A stretch of DNA of 64,000 nt from Ruegeria conchae (GTDB lineage: Bacteria; Pseudomonadota; Alphaproteobacteria; Rhodobacterales; Rhodobacteraceae): positions 558,001-622,000 of the forward strand of contig NZ_AEYW01000006.1 in the NCBI RefSeq assembly GCF_000192475.1, read 5' to 3'. Position 1 is the first letter of the stretch. The number at the start of each line of letters is the position of its first letter. Below, one piece after another: positions 27,329-37,152 of the stretch. The translations under genes and the position numbers were made by a program. The notes below the pieces were generated by a model, which had not been told where the DNA came from, searched no databases, and worked only from the letters and a program-made list of their open reading frames with translations.

Positions 27329-27856
27329 CTACAACTCTTTTTCGAAGTAATGCAGGTGCGGCCGAAGCATTGGTTGATCCAGATAGGTTGTTGTTTCGAT
27401 CGGTTCTTCAAGCTCAACGAATCCGAGCTTGGGATACAAGCTTCGCATTTCGACATTTGGCGTCAGTGTGTCAGCGATCAGGCGCTTAAGACCCATATCG
27501 CGTGCTGCTTGTTCACGGGCCATGATCAGGGCACGCCCCGCCCCGGTTCCTCTTGCTCCCTCGATCACAAAGACCCGCTTTAGCTCACCCGTTCGGGAAT
27601 CAAACCGTTTCAGCATCCCGCATCCAATGATGTCTCGGGTTTGATTTCTGGCTACGACCAAACATCCATTCGGAGGCAAATAGTCATCCGTATTTGCCCA
27701 GAACTCGGCCAGCGCGCTTTCAGGGGCAGCTGGATCTATCTCAAATCCCATTGCCTGCATTCTGACAACGATAAGCGCGTAATACTCTTTCAAGATAGAA
27801 TTCAGTTCGCTCTTCGGCGGTATAGTGCTGCACAATTCGATTACGAAGCCACTCAT
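27329..27856 (-). CDS. GNAT-family N-acetyltransferase
   Basis: A 175-residue acetyltransferase with the acetyl-CoA loop RGTGAGRALIMAREQAARD and ELKRVFVIEGARG before it. The C-terminal SLYPKLGFVELEEPI is the usual beta-6/beta-7 hairpin. The start MSGFVIELC at 27856 has GAGGTG 6 nt upstream; the frame is open 24 codons further but without support. Substrate unknown. Convergent with the GlxA-type gene. Confidence 0.8.
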   Translation of the reverse strand: MSGFVIELCSTIPPKSELNSILKEYYALIVVRMQAMGFEIDPAAPESALAEFWANTDDYLPPNGCLVVARNQTRDIIGCGMLKRFDSRTGELKRVFVIEGARGTGAGRALIMAREQAARDMGLKRLIADTLTPNVEMRSLYPKLGFVELEEPIETTTYLDQPMLRPHLHYFEKEL

Positions 27857-27937
27857 TTGGCACCTCAAATCAACTGGCCACCGGGTTACCCAAACGCTCC
27901 GATGACTTGGAAAATTCAATAACTTCATTGCAGATTA

Positions 27938-29032
27938 TCAGAGGCGCGACATCTTATAAACCGTGCCCTGCCCGACCGAAATGAACCAGATCGACCCATC
28001 GGACGCTTCTACGATATCACGGACACGTTCTGTTTCAGGACTCTTGATCCGTTCGACCTCGCGCAGCGGATTGCCTGAAAGCCGTGCGATATAGTCGAAT
28101 TTCAAAGAGCCTACGAACAGATCCCCCTTCCACTCTGGCCAAAGCTTACCTGAATACACAAGCAACCCCGAAGGTGCGATCGAGGGATCCCAATAGTGCT
28201 TAGGCTGCTCCATCCCCTGTTTCGACGTTCCTTCGCCAATCTTTTGTCCCGAGTAATGCACCCCATAAGAGATCACGGGCCATCCATAGTTAGCCCCGGG
28301 CCGGATCAGATTGACCTCATCGCCCCCTTTGGCCCCGTGTTCACTAACCCAAAGCCGTCCCTGCTGATCCAAGTTGGCTCCTTGAGGATTCCTGTGCCCA
28401 AACGACCAGAGTTCAGGCCGGACATCGGGATTGTCCACAAACGGATTGTCACGAGGAACTGTTCCATCTCGATTTATTCGAATAACCGTTCCCAAATGAT
28501 TTGACCGGTCCTGAGCAGCCGGACGATCCCCACGATCTCCAATCGTGACAAACAAAGAGCCATCCTCGGCCTCGACGACACGCGAGCCAAAATGCCTACC
28601 CCCGGAACCGCCGGGCACGGCCTCAAAAATTATGCGCAGGTTGGTCAGGCGATCCCCGCTTTCGGAGAACCGCGCGACTGCAACTGCAGTACCCGCACCA
28701 CCTCTTTGCGGCTTTGAAAACGTTAGAAAAAGCTCTCGGGTTTGACTGAAATTCCGAGCAATCGTTACATCAAGCAAACCACCCTGCCCGTTCGCGGCCA
28801 CTTTTGGCACCCCTTTGACGCGCTTTGCCTCGCCTTCAGCGACATAAAGAAGCTCTCCATCGCGTTCGGTTACGATGAAACTGTTGTCCGGAAGAATGCC
28901 AATGGCCCACGGCGTGTCCAAGCCTTTCACCACTTGGCTGAGTTGAGTTTTCCCGACCGACGTCTCGATAACATCGGACCAGCCGGACACCGACCAACAG
29001 GACAGAATCAGAATCGCTAAAATTCTATGCAT
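27938..29032 (-). CDS. Periplasmic PQQ-type aldose/sorbosone dehydrogenase (YliI family)
   Basis: A six-bladed beta-propeller of the soluble glucose dehydrogenase/Asd family, 364 residues with a Sec signal peptide (cleavage near residue 19, SGWSDV). LDTPWAIGILPDNSFIVTER, FGSRVVEAEDGSLFVTIGDRGDR, WSFGHRNPQG and WVSEHGAKGGDEVNLIRPGANYGWP are family blocks holding the PQQ- and calcium-binding residues. It oxidises sugars to lactones in the periplasm if PQQ is present. No pqq genes are in view. Confidence 0.88.
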   Translation of the reverse strand: MHRILAILILSCWSVSGWSDVIETSVGKTQLSQVVKGLDTPWAIGILPDNSFIVTERDGELLYVAEGEAKRVKGVPKVAANGQGGLLDVTIARNFSQTRELFLTFSKPQRGGAGTAVAVARFSESGDRLTNLRIIFEAVPGGSGGRHFGSRVVEAEDGSLFVTIGDRGDRPAAQDRSNHLGTVIRINRDGTVPRDNPFVDNPDVRPELWSFGHRNPQGANLDQQGRLWVSEHGAKGGDEVNLIRPGANYGWPVISYGVHYSGQKIGEGTSKQGMEQPKHYWDPSIAPSGLLVYSGKLWPEWKGDLFVGSLKFDYIARLSGNPLREVERIKSPETERVRDIVEASDGSIWFISVGQGTVYKMSRL

Positions 29033-29202
29033 CTCTACCCTCTTCCCAACAATACTTCGGTATTAAGGCTCAATTCCCATCAAAGCAGATAGATTGTCTG
29101 CGGACAAAAGCACTTTTTTGTTAGGACTTTTCTTTTCCGAACAGCTTGCCTAGGGTCGTGCCCAGAACGACAACGTTCAAACAATAAATAGGGAGTAACC
29201 TA

Positions 29203-30384
29203 ATGAAAAAGCTGCTTACCGCTACCGCAGCAACCGCCCTGCTAGCGGGCACCGCAATGGCCGACGACGTTAAGCTGGGCGTGCTGTTCGGCTTTACTGG
29301 ACCGATTGAATCGCTGGCACCAGCCATGGGTTCGGGCGCTGAGCTGGCGATGGCCGAAGTTACAGAATCCGGGAAGCTGCTGGACGGCTCAACCGTTACC
29401 GGAACGCGTGCTGACACCGGCTGCATCGACAATGGCCTGGCGACATCGAACGGCGAACGCATGATCGCGGATGGCGTCGCTGGCATCATCGGCGGTGACT
29501 GCTCGGGCGTAACTGGCGCCATCCTGCAGAACGTTGCGATTCCGAACGGCATGGTCATGATCTCGCCCTCTGCAACCTCGCCGGGATTGTCGACGATGGA
29601 AGACAACGGCCTCTTCTTCCGCACTGCCCCGTCGGATGCGCGTGAAGGTCAGGTGATGGCAGATATCCTGAACGATCGCGGCATCGGCTCGATCGCTCTG
29701 ACATACACCAACAACGACTACGGCAAAGGCCTGGCAGACGCGATCCAGTCTTCATTCGAAGCTTCGGGTGGTGAAGTCACCATCGTCGCTGCACATGAAG
29801 ACGGCAAGGCTGACTACTCGGCAGAAGTCGGCGCGCTGGCCTCCGCCGGTGGCGACATACTGGTGGTTGCGGGTTATCTGGACCAAGGCGGTCTGGGCAT
29901 CATCCAGTCAGCACTGGACAGCGGCGCGTTTGACACGTTCGGTTTGCCTGGCGGCATGATCGGTGACTCGCTGCCCGCAAATGTCGGGCCCGACCTAAAC
30001 GGCTCGTTCGGACAGATCGCCGGTTCTGGCGGCGAAGGTGCCGAGAAGTACTTTGCCATGGCTGAAGCTGCTGGTTTTGACGGCTCGTCGCCCTATTCAC
30101 CTGAAGCATACGACGCCGCCGCACTGTTCATGCTGGCCATGCAGGCCGCAGGCTCGACCGCTCCGGCAGAATACGGAGCAAAGATCATGGATGTTGCCAA
30201 CGCTCCGGGTGAGAAAATCTATCCCGGTGAACTGGCCAAAGGTCTGGAACTGTTGGCTGCTGGTCAGGAAATCGACTATGTCGGCGCATCTGGTGTTGAA
30301 CTGATCGGACCCGGTGAAAGCGCGGGATCCTACCGCGAGATCGAAGTGACCGACGGCGAGAACAAGACCGTCAACTTCCGTTGA
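29203..30384 (+). CDS. livJ: Branched-chain amino-acid-type ABC substrate-binding protein
   Basis: A periplasmic binding protein of the Leu/Ile/Val (HAAT) family, 393 residues. Signal peptide MKKLLTATAATALLAGTAMA is cleaved after residue 20. The mature domain opens DDVKLGVLFGFTGPIESLAP and has the ligand-site run GVAGIIGGDCSGVTGAI and SPSATSPGLSTMED. Ligand unknown; amides, urea or short amino acids are alternatives. AGGGAG precedes the ATG. A strong terminator separates it from the livGFHM genes, so it can be made in excess. Confidence 0.88.
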   Translation: MKKLLTATAATALLAGTAMADDVKLGVLFGFTGPIESLAPAMGSGAELAMAEVTESGKLLDGSTVTGTRADTGCIDNGLATSNGERMIADGVAGIIGGDCSGVTGAILQNVAIPNGMVMISPSATSPGLSTMEDNGLFFRTAPSDAREGQVMADILNDRGIGSIALTYTNNDYGKGLADAIQSSFEASGGEVTIVAAHEDGKADYSAEVGALASAGGDILVVAGYLDQGGLGIIQSALDSGAFDTFGLPGGMIGDSLPANVGPDLNGSFGQIAGSGGEGAEKYFAMAEAAGFDGSSPYSPEAYDAAALFMLAMQAAGSTAPAEYGAKIMDVANAPGEKIYPGELAKGLELLAAGQEIDYVGASGVELIGPGESAGSYREIEVTDGENKTVNFR

Positions 30385-30409
30385 TCCGAACTTCATAGTC
30401 ATAAAATCA

Positions 30410-30440
30410 AGCAGCCCGGGCCTTGTGTCCGGGCTGTTTC
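30410..30440 (+). terminator. Terminator between livJ and livG
   Basis: CAGCCCGG (30412-30419) pairs with CCGGGCTG (30429-30436), followed by TTTC. Partial read-through would keep transporter subunits below the binding protein. Confidence 0.75.
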
Positions 30441-30513
30441 AATGACAAAAGGCCGCACCTCCCTTAAGGGGATATGACAACAAGAACGCCGAACAGGGCG
30501 GCAAGGGGAAAAG

Positions 30514-31302
30514 ATGATCGTCGTCGAAGACGTGCACAAGCATTTCGGCGGGTTTCATGCGGTGGACGGGGCATCGCTGGAAATCCAAAAAGGGTCCATC
30601 ACCGGCCTGATCGGTCCGAACGGGGCCGGAAAAACCACTCTGTTCAACGTGATCGCGGGTGTTCTTCCACCGACCAGCGGCAAGGTCTTCATGGACGGTG
30701 AGGATATTACTGGTCTGCCTCCGCATGAGCTGTTTCACAAGGGCCTGCTGCGCACCTTCCAAATCGCGCATGAGTTTTCCTCGATGTCCTGCCGCGAGAA
30801 CCTGATGATGGTACCCGGTGCGCAATCGGGTGAATCGCTGTGGAACACATGGTTCGGGCGTAAACGTATCGCCGATGAGGAACGCGCGCTGAAAGCCAAG
30901 GCCGATGAGGTGCTGGAGTTCCTGACCATCGAGCATCTGGCAGATCACAAGGCCGGTCAGGTCTCGGGTGGTCAGAAAAAGCTGCTTGAGCTTGGCCGCA
31001 CCATGATGGTCGATGCGAAGATCGTGTTTCTGGACGAGGTCGGCGCGGGCGTGAACCGCACCCTGCTGATGACCATTGCAGACACGATCCTGCGCCTGAA
31101 CAAGGAACGCGGCTATACCTTCGTTGTTATCGAGCACGACATGGATTTCATCGGCAAGATCTGCGACCCGGTCATCTGTATGGCCGAGGGTAAGGTGCTG
31201 GCCGAAGGCACTCTGGACGAGATCAAAGCCAATGAACACGTGATCGAAGCTTACCTAGGCACAGGCCTGAAGAACAAAGACAAGCTGGAGGCGGGCGCAT
31301 GA
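30514..31302 (+). CDS. livG: ABC transporter ATP-binding protein, LivG type
   Basis: One of two ATPases of the amino-acid-type importer, 262 residues. Walker A GPNGAGKTT, signature VSGGQKKLLELGR, Walker B IVFLDEVGAGV and H-loop VIEHDMDF are intact. Asp of Walker B is followed by Glu-Val rather than Glu-Pro. Overlaps livF by 4 nt (ATGA). Confidence 0.92.
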   Translation: MIVVEDVHKHFGGFHAVDGASLEIQKGSITGLIGPNGAGKTTLFNVIAGVLPPTSGKVFMDGEDITGLPPHELFHKGLLRTFQIAHEFSSMSCRENLMMVPGAQSGESLWNTWFGRKRIADEERALKAKADEVLEFLTIEHLADHKAGQVSGGQKKLLELGRTMMVDAKIVFLDEVGAGVNRTLLMTIADTILRLNKERGYTFVVIEHDMDFIGKICDPVICMAEGKVLAEGTLDEIKANEHVIEAYLGTGLKNKDKLEAGA

Positions 31303-32129
31303 GCGACACCCCCTACCAGGACGATAAGGGCAACAAGGACGCCTCGATCACCAATACGCATGGTGTCGGCACAATGACCCCAGCGCATCGCAAAAGCGGT
31401 GAGACTCACCGAGTCGAGGGCGGCCCTTTCCTGATTGGTGACACCATGACCGGCGGCTATGGCAAAGGGCCGGACATCCTGCATGATTGCACCATTGCCG
31501 TTGACAAGGGTGAGATTGCGGTGATCGTGGGACCCAACGGTGCGGGTAAATCGACTGCAATGAAGGCCGTTTTTGGCATGCTAGATGTGCGCCAAGGGTC
31601 TGTGCGCCTGGATGGCGAAGACATCACCAATCTCAGCCCACAGGATCGTGTGCAGCGTGGCATGGGCTTTGTGCCACAGACCTCGAACATTTTCACTTCG
31701 ATGACGGTTGAAGAGAACCTTGAAATGGGCGCCTTCATCCGCCGCGACGATTTCTCGGAGACGATGGAACAGGTCTATGATCTCTTCCCCATCCTGCGCG
31801 ACAAGCGCAATCAGGCCGCCGGAGAGCTGTCGGGCGGTCAGCGCCAGCAGGTCGCCGTGGGCCGTGCGCTGATGACCCAGCCCAAGGTCCTGATGCTGGA
31901 CGAACCCACCGCTGGAGTCTCGCCCATCGTGATGGATGAGTTGTTCGACCGGATCATCGAGGTGTCGCGCACTGGGTTGCCGATCCTGATGGTCGAGCAG
32001 AATGCCCGTCAGGCGCTGGAGATCGCGGATAAGGGATATGTGCTGGTTCAGGGACGGAATGCTTATACCGGCACGGGCAAGGAACTTCTAGCCGATCCTG
32101 AAGTTCGTAAGAGTTTCTTGGGGGGGTGA
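31299..32129 (+). CDS. livF: ABC transporter ATP-binding protein, LivF type, with N-terminal extension
   Basis: The second ATPase, 276 residues; Walker A GPNGAGKST, signature LSGGQRQQ, Walker B LMLDEPTAGVSP. The first 45 residues or so (acidic, polar, SDTPYQDDKGNKD) precede the ABC fold and are not part of standard LivF. Next gene begins 1 nt after its stop. Confidence 0.92.
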   Translation: MSDTPYQDDKGNKDASITNTHGVGTMTPAHRKSGETHRVEGGPFLIGDTMTGGYGKGPDILHDCTIAVDKGEIAVIVGPNGAGKSTAMKAVFGMLDVRQGSVRLDGEDITNLSPQDRVQRGMGFVPQTSNIFTSMTVEENLEMGAFIRRDDFSETMEQVYDLFPILRDKRNQAAGELSGGQRQQVAVGRALMTQPKVLMLDEPTAGVSPIVMDELFDRIIEVSRTGLPILMVEQNARQALEIADKGYVLVQGRNAYTGTGKELLADPEVRKSFLGG

Positions 32130-32130
32130 C

Positions 32131-32565
32131 GTGAGATCCGCAATGATGATCGCATTTGCCTCAATGTGCAGTACGGCTTGGGCGGCGCCTTGCGTCCTTC
32201 AAGAGGCCTGCACTGACGTGCAAAACTGTGAGGGTGAGGAACTCATGCTTGAGCTGCTAGGCACCCCGCCCGAGCGTATTGAAAGTAACTTTGGTGACTT
32301 TTCAGTCGATAGGATCGCGAAGGCTGGTGATATCACTTCCAAAATTAGCTTGTCTGACGGGCAAGAGTGGACAGCCGTTTCAAAAAGTGACCTGTTGGCG
32401 GCGTCCTGGACCGAAGACGACAGACACGAGCATATGTATGTGACCAAAACTTCGACAACCGAACTAACCGTCACATTGTTCACCCAACCACTGCGTTATG
32501 TCGATTATGCGAAAGCTAACAATGGACGACGCACTTTCTCTGGAAAATGCGAGCAGGAGTTTTAA
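32131..32565 (+). CDS. Unknown periplasmic cysteine-containing protein inside the liv operon
   Basis: A 144-residue secreted protein: a Sec signal peptide ends around AWAAP (residues 16-20), then Cys21, Cys27, Cys33 and a C-terminal Cys near residue 140, suggesting disulfides. A GTG start at 32131 follows livF by 1 nt; ATGs at 32143 and 32146 are alternatives. The stop overlaps the livH start (TAATG). I do not recognise a family. The tight coupling means it is made with the permease, so an accessory role at the transporter is possible, as is a later insertion. Confidence 0.65.
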   Translation: MRSAMMIAFASMCSTAWAAPCVLQEACTDVQNCEGEELMLELLGTPPERIESNFGDFSVDRIAKAGDITSKISLSDGQEWTAVSKSDLLAASWTEDDRHEHMYVTKTSTTELTVTLFTQPLRYVDYAKANNGRRTFSGKCEQEF

Positions 32566-33575
32566 TGGACTTCCTCAACGCCCTTGTGGCGCTCTCCAAC
32601 TTCGTTCTTGTTCCCGCAATCGCCTATGGCAGCCAGTTGGCGCTGGGTGCTTTGGGGGTGACACTGATCTATGGCATCCTGCGGTTCTCGAACTTTGCGC
32701 ATGGTGACACGATGGCCTTTGGCGCGATGATTGCCGTGCTGGTCACGTGGGCCATGCAGGCCGCCGGGGTCAGTTTCGGGCCGCTGCCGACAGCTCTGCT
32801 CGCCCTGCCCTTTGCCATATTGGGCTGTATCGTTTTGGTGCTGATCACGGACCGGCTGGTTTATCGGTTCTACCGAGAGCAGAAGGCCAAGCCGGTTATT
32901 CTGGTGATCGTGTCGATGGGCGTGATGTTCATCATGAACGGCCTCGTGCGGTTCATCATCGGGCCGGATGACCAGCGGTTTTCGGACGGCGCGCGGTTCC
33001 TGATCAAAGCGCGGGATTTCAAGGCTTGGACGGGACTGAACGAGGGGCTTGCGATCAAGACTTCTCAGGCCATCACTGTCGTTGTGGCGGTGGTTGCCGT
33101 GGCCGCGTTGTTCTGGTTCCTCAACAAAACCCGTACCGGCAAATCGATGCGCGCCTATTCGGATAACGAGGATCTGGCGCTTCTGTCCGGCATCAACCCC
33201 GAACGGGTGGTGATGATCACATGGATCATCGTCGCCGCCCTGGCGACCACGGCGGGCGTGCTTTACGGCCTCGACAAGAGCTTCAAGCCTTTCGTCTATT
33301 TCCAGCTTTTGCTGCCGATCTTTGCCTCGGCCATCGTGGGCGGGCTCGGCAACCCTCTGGGCGCCATTGCTGGCGGGTTCATCATCGCGTTTTCCGAGGT
33401 GACCGTCACCTATGCGTGGAAGAAAGTGCTGACCTATCTGGCGCCGGAAAGTCTGGAGCCGTCCGGATTGGTCCAGTTCCTGTCCACCGACTACAAATTC
33501 GCCGTCAGCTTCGCCATCTTGCTGATCGTGCTGCTGTTTAAGCCGACAGGCCTGTTCAAGGGAAAAGTAATATGA
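32565..33575 (+). CDS. livH: ABC transporter permease, LivH type
   Basis: Inner-membrane permease of 336 residues with about eight hydrophobic helices. GALGVTLIYGILRFSNFAHGDTMAFGAMIA near residue 25-55 is the LivH hallmark, and the coupling loop is SMRAYSDNEDLALLSGINPERV. The ATG at 32565 shares its A with the preceding stop. Overlaps livM by 4 nt. Confidence 0.93.
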   Translation: MDFLNALVALSNFVLVPAIAYGSQLALGALGVTLIYGILRFSNFAHGDTMAFGAMIAVLVTWAMQAAGVSFGPLPTALLALPFAILGCIVLVLITDRLVYRFYREQKAKPVILVIVSMGVMFIMNGLVRFIIGPDDQRFSDGARFLIKARDFKAWTGLNEGLAIKTSQAITVVVAVVAVAALFWFLNKTRTGKSMRAYSDNEDLALLSGINPERVVMITWIIVAALATTAGVLYGLDKSFKPFVYFQLLLPIFASAIVGGLGNPLGAIAGGFIIAFSEVTVTYAWKKVLTYLAPESLEPSGLVQFLSTDYKFAVSFAILLIVLLFKPTGLFKGKVI

Positions 33576-34885
33576 GCGAGCCCGTCAAAAACACACTGCT
33601 ATTTGTTGTCGTTGGCAGCCTGATCCTGTTGACCGGGTTCACGCAAAGTTGGAACGCCGCGATCCTGATCCTGAACATGGGCCTGATCTCGGCCATCATG
33701 TCGATCGGAGTGAACCTGCAATGGGGCTTTGCGGGCCTATTTAATGTCGGTGTCATGGGCTTTGTCGCGCTGGGCGGGCTTGCGGTTGTTCTGATCTCAA
33801 CCCCACCTACCCCCGGCGCATGGTCTGGAGGAGGATACGGTGTCGTTCTTTCGCTATTGCTGGGCGCGGCAACGGTGGTCGCGGCCGTTATGGTCGCGCA
33901 GAAGATGCCGAAAGGGCGCACACGGTCGTTTGCGATCATCGGCATTCTGATCGTTGGCTTTTTTGTTTACCGCGCAATCTTTGATCCCAATGTTGCTTCG
34001 ATCGAAGCGATTGATCCTGCTGTAGCAGGCAATATCGGCGGGCTGAACCTGCCGGTCCTATTCGCTTGGCCGGCTGGAGGGCTGCTGGCCGCGGGCGCGG
34101 CCTGGCTGATCGGTAAAACCGCTCTGGGTTTGCGGTCGGACTATCTGGCGATTGCTACGCTTGGGATCGCCGAAATCATCATCGCGGTTATGAAAAACGA
34201 AGACTGGTTGGCCCGAGGGGTCAAGAATGTCTACGGCATTCCGCGCCCCGCACCAGTGGTGGGCTATGAGGTTGAGCTGCAGCAAGACCCCTCTTTCATC
34301 GCGCGGGCCGAATGGTTCGGGCTGGACCCCGTCACCGCCTCGACCCTATCCGTGAAGCTTGGGTATTCGTTGCTGTTCCTCATCGTGTTGCTGATACTGC
34401 TCTGGATGGCTCAGATGGCGTTAAAAAGCCCTTGGGGCCGCATGATGCGTGCCATTCGTGACAACGAAGTCGCGGCTGAGGCGATGGGCAAGGACGTCAC
34501 CCGCCGCCACTTGCAAATCTTTGTTCTGGGTTCGGCCATCTGCGGCGTTGCCGGTGCAATGATGACCACGCTCGACGGGCAGCTGACACCAGGTACCTAC
34601 AACCCTCTGCGATTTACCTTCCTAGTTTGGGTCATGGTCATCGTCGGCGGATCGGGCAACAACTTCGGAGCCGTACTGGGAGCGTTCTTAATCTGGTTCT
34701 TGTGGGTGCAGGTTGAACCCATAGGACTGTGGCTGATGAACCTGATTACCGCAGGAATGCCCGATGGCAGCGCTTTGAAATCGCATCTGATAGACAGCGC
34801 AGCACATATGCGGTTGTTCACGATGGGACTTATTCTGCTGATTGTTCTCAGATTCAGCCCAAGAGGGTTGATCCCAGAGAAATAA
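33572..34885 (+). CDS. livM: ABC transporter permease, LivM type
   Basis: The second permease, 437 residues. MSIGVNLQWGFAGLFNVGVMGFVALGG is typical, as is the coupling loop SPWGRMMRAIRDNEVAAEAMGKDVTRRHLQIF. Between the first helices and the core it carries an extra hydrophobic and charged segment (about 85-150) compared with the E. coli protein. It ends the transporter operon, followed by a terminator. Confidence 0.92.
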   Translation: MSEPVKNTLLFVVVGSLILLTGFTQSWNAAILILNMGLISAIMSIGVNLQWGFAGLFNVGVMGFVALGGLAVVLISTPPTPGAWSGGGYGVVLSLLLGAATVVAAVMVAQKMPKGRTRSFAIIGILIVGFFVYRAIFDPNVASIEAIDPAVAGNIGGLNLPVLFAWPAGGLLAAGAAWLIGKTALGLRSDYLAIATLGIAEIIIAVMKNEDWLARGVKNVYGIPRPAPVVGYEVELQQDPSFIARAEWFGLDPVTASTLSVKLGYSLLFLIVLLILLWMAQMALKSPWGRMMRAIRDNEVAAEAMGKDVTRRHLQIFVLGSAICGVAGAMMTTLDGQLTPGTYNPLRFTFLVWVMVIVGGSGNNFGAVLGAFLIWFLWVQVEPIGLWLMNLITAGMPDGSALKSHLIDSAAHMRLFTMGLILLIVLRFSPRGLIPEK

Positions 34886-34911
34886 GCAAAATTTCGTGAG
34901 AAATTCCCCTA

Positions 34912-34936
34912 ACGCGCCGTGATCCGGCGCGTTTTA
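34912..34936 (+). terminator. Terminator after livM
   Basis: ACGCGCCG (34912-34919) and CGGCGCGT (34925-34932) pair perfectly and run into TTTTATTG. Confidence 0.85.
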
Positions 34937-35072
34937 TTGTGCGGAAGATCAGAAAGGGCTAAACCTGCACACTGCGAACCACCACATCGCTGCTGTGCCG
35001 AGCTCTGTGCGAGATTGGCGCAGGGTTGTTAACGATCTGAACGTTTACCAGGATGAGAGCATCGACCTCGCT

Positions 35073-35327
35073 ATGAACAAACCACTCAAAATATTCGCTA
35101 TGGCCGTTCCGACATTGGCAGTGTTATCGGCCTGCGTACCCACGCCCGAGGAATTGGAAACCACCCCGGTCAAGGTGCAGACACCAAAAGGGGTCGTGAC
35201 CTGCCAGCTTTACCGGCATGACAGGGTCAGCTGGGATCGTGCGATCGATTTCCCCGCCACCAAGATGTCGGTGCCCGAGGCAGACAACTACTGCAAACAA
35301 GAAGGCCTGCGACGATTGAAGCGCTGA
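35073..35327 (+). CDS. Small lipoprotein
   Basis: An 84-residue protein starting MNKPLKIFAMAVPTLAVLSACVP. The lipobox L-S-A-C puts the lipidated Cys at residue 21. The mature part has PKGVVTCQLYRHDRVSWDRAIDFP and a second and third Cys, with no known domain. The frame is open upstream, but the signal peptide fixes the start at 35073. Probably anchored in the outer membrane. Function not known. Confidence 0.65.
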   Translation: MNKPLKIFAMAVPTLAVLSACVPTPEELETTPVKVQTPKGVVTCQLYRHDRVSWDRAIDFPATKMSVPEADNYCKQEGLRRLKR

Positions 35328-35371
35328 TCAGGCGGCGTGCGACCTGTTGATCGCGCGCATGAACGAACGCC

Positions 35372-36919
35372 TCATCGATTGCGAAACAATCCGCCCAGGA
35401 TGCCACGAACGATACGGCGACCTGTCGTTCCTTTCAGCTCTTTGATCACGGCCTCGCTCATGGCCGTGGCGAAAGTATCCTTCTTTCGCGAGACACGCGA
35501 AGAAGAGCGCCCAACACGACTGCCCGAATATCTGCGGGCCGAGGCATATTCCCGTTCCATCGGGCTCTGCTGTTCCAAAACTTCGTCGGATTCGGCCTGT
35601 TCAGCCGCGTTGGCCGCCGCATTGGCCCGCGCCTGCAGGATTTCAAAGGCAGATTTGCGATCGATCCGGGTGCCGTATTTGGCACCCATCGGAGACGTTT
35701 CGATGAACGATTGACGCTCAGCCTTGGTTATCGGACCAAGTTGAGAACCCGGCGGTCGGATCAGGGTGCGTTCGACGACACCCGGGACCCCTTTTTTTTG
35801 CAGCATCGAGGTTACCGCCTCGCCCACGCCGACTTCGCGAATGGCGGCCTCGGTATCGAAGGCGGGATTCTCGCGATAGGTCTCTGCCGCCAGACGCAGG
35901 TTTTTTCGGTCGCGTGCGGTAAATGCCCTAAGCGCATGCTGGATCCGATTACCCAGTTGGCCGAGGATATCTTCGGGAATGTCGGCTGGATTTTGCGAGA
36001 TAAAGTATACGCCCACACCTTTCGATCGGATAAGCCGCGCCACTTGTTCGACCTTGTCCACCAGTACTTTCGGAGCGTCCTCGAACAGCAAATGCGCCTC
36101 GTCAAAGAAGAACACCAGCTTGGGTTTTTCCGGATCACCAACTTCGGGCAATTCCTCGAAGAGTTCACTTAGCAACCATAACAAGAAAGTCGCATAAAGG
36201 CGCGGCGACCCCATCAATTTGTCCGAGGCCAGAATGTTCACCATACCTTGCCCGCTTTCGTCAGTTTGCATCAGATCTGCAAGCTCCAGCGCAGGCTCAC
36301 CGAACAGGTTCGTGCCACCCTGATTTTCAAGCACCAGCAAACGCCGCTGAATGGCACCAATCGATGCCGTGGAAACGTTGCCATATCGCAGCGACAGCTG
36401 GGCTCGGTTTTCGCCAATCCAGACCAGCAATGCCTGCAGGTCTTTCAAGTCCAGCAGCGGCATGCCCTCTTCATCCGCGACCCGAAAGGCGATGTTAAGA
36501 ATACCTTCCTGCGCCTCGCTAAGCTCCATCAGTCTGGATAACAGCAGCGGGCCCATCTCAGTTACGGTGGTTCGGACGGGATGACCTTGTTCACCGAACA
36601 GGTCCCAAAAGGTGACCGGGCAAGCGGCGTACGAGAACGTATCGAACCCGATCTTCGCAGCGCGGTCCTGAAAGGCCTGATGCAGCTTGTGACTTTCGCT
36701 TCCGGGCAGCGCCAATCCCGACAAGTCACCTTTGACATCGGACAGAAACACCGGAACACCGGCTTGCGAAAACCCCTCGGCCAGAATTTGCAGCGTTACC
36801 GTCTTACCTGTTCCGGTCGCGCCGGCGATAAGACCATGGCGGTTCGCGTATTTCAATGACAACCCCTGTGCCACTGAGTATCCATCACCGCCGCCGCCTA
36901 CGAATATTTTGTTGTCCAT
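35372..36919 (-). CDS. HerA-like ATPase, DUF853/YjgR family
   Basis: A 515-residue P-loop ATPase of the HerA/VirB4 superfamily. Walker A GATGTGKT is at residues 29-36, Walker [16 protein letters not shown] near 265, and the DUF853 stretch [38 protein letters not shown] follows in pieces. The C-terminal 100 residues are charged and low-complexity. The Met at 36919 opens [10 protein letters not shown] with AGGACAG upstream. Cellular role unclear; DNA-linked or protein-translocating ATPase are both proposed for the family. Confidence 0.85.
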   Translation of the reverse strand: MDNKIFVGGGGDGYSVAQGLSLKYANRHGLIAGATGTGKTVTLQILAEGFSQAGVPVFLSDVKGDLSGLALPGSESHKLHQAFQDRAAKIGFDTFSYAACPVTFWDLFGEQGHPVRTTVTEMGPLLLSRLMELSEAQEGILNIAFRVADEEGMPLLDLKDLQALLVWIGENRAQLSLRYGNVSTASIGAIQRRLLVLENQGGTNLFGEPALELADLMQTDESGQGMVNILASDKLMGSPRLYATFLLWLLSELFEELPEVGDPEKPKLVFFFDEAHLLFEDAPKVLVDKVEQVARLIRSKGVGVYFISQNPADIPEDILGQLGNRIQHALRAFTARDRKNLRLAAETYRENPAFDTEAAIREVGVGEAVTSMLQKKGVPGVVERTLIRPPGSQLGPITKAERQSFIETSPMGAKYGTRIDRKSAFEILQARANAAANAAEQAESDEVLEQQSPMEREYASARRYSGSRVGRSSSRVSRKKDTFATAMSEAVIKELKGTTGRRIVRGILGGLFRNR

Positions 36920-36959
36920 TAAGAAACTGTCCTGAGTTCTACCGATCTGCTGCAAGCAT

Positions 36960-37066
36960 ACAAAGTTAACCTTTCGCTGCGAGAGTAAATGTTGCTCATC
37001 GTGGTCTGACTGCGGTGGCAAACTTCCTCCCTGTCGACTGGCCGTGCCTTCGGGCACGGCTTTTTT
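36960..37066 (+). ncRNA. Candidate small RNA ending in an orphan terminator
   Basis: GCCGTGCC-TTCG-GGCACGGC (37041-37060) followed by TTTTTT is a strong plus-strand terminator, yet the only gene upstream runs the other way and starts at 36919. A short transcript must therefore end here. Just before the stem is CTTCCTCCCT, resembling the anti-Shine-Dalgarno CU-rich loops of alphaproteobacterial small RNAs. The 5' end is not determined; the start given is a guess. No clear promoter boxes were seen. Confidence 0.4.
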
Positions 37067-37118
37067 ATGAATTCTGACCAAATCCAACGATATCGGTTCT
37101 TTTTTTGGGGTTAGCAGT

Positions 37119-37147
37119 TGACCGATGGGTTTCGCTTTCGTAACGTC
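37119..37147 (+). promoter_or_regulatory. Candidate promoter of a small RNA
   Basis: TTGACC (37119-37124), 17 bp, TAACGT (37142-37147). It lies between two plus-strand terminators in a gap with no gene, so a short transcript of about 70 nt would result. Confidence 0.45.
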
Positions 37148-37152
37148 TGCGC

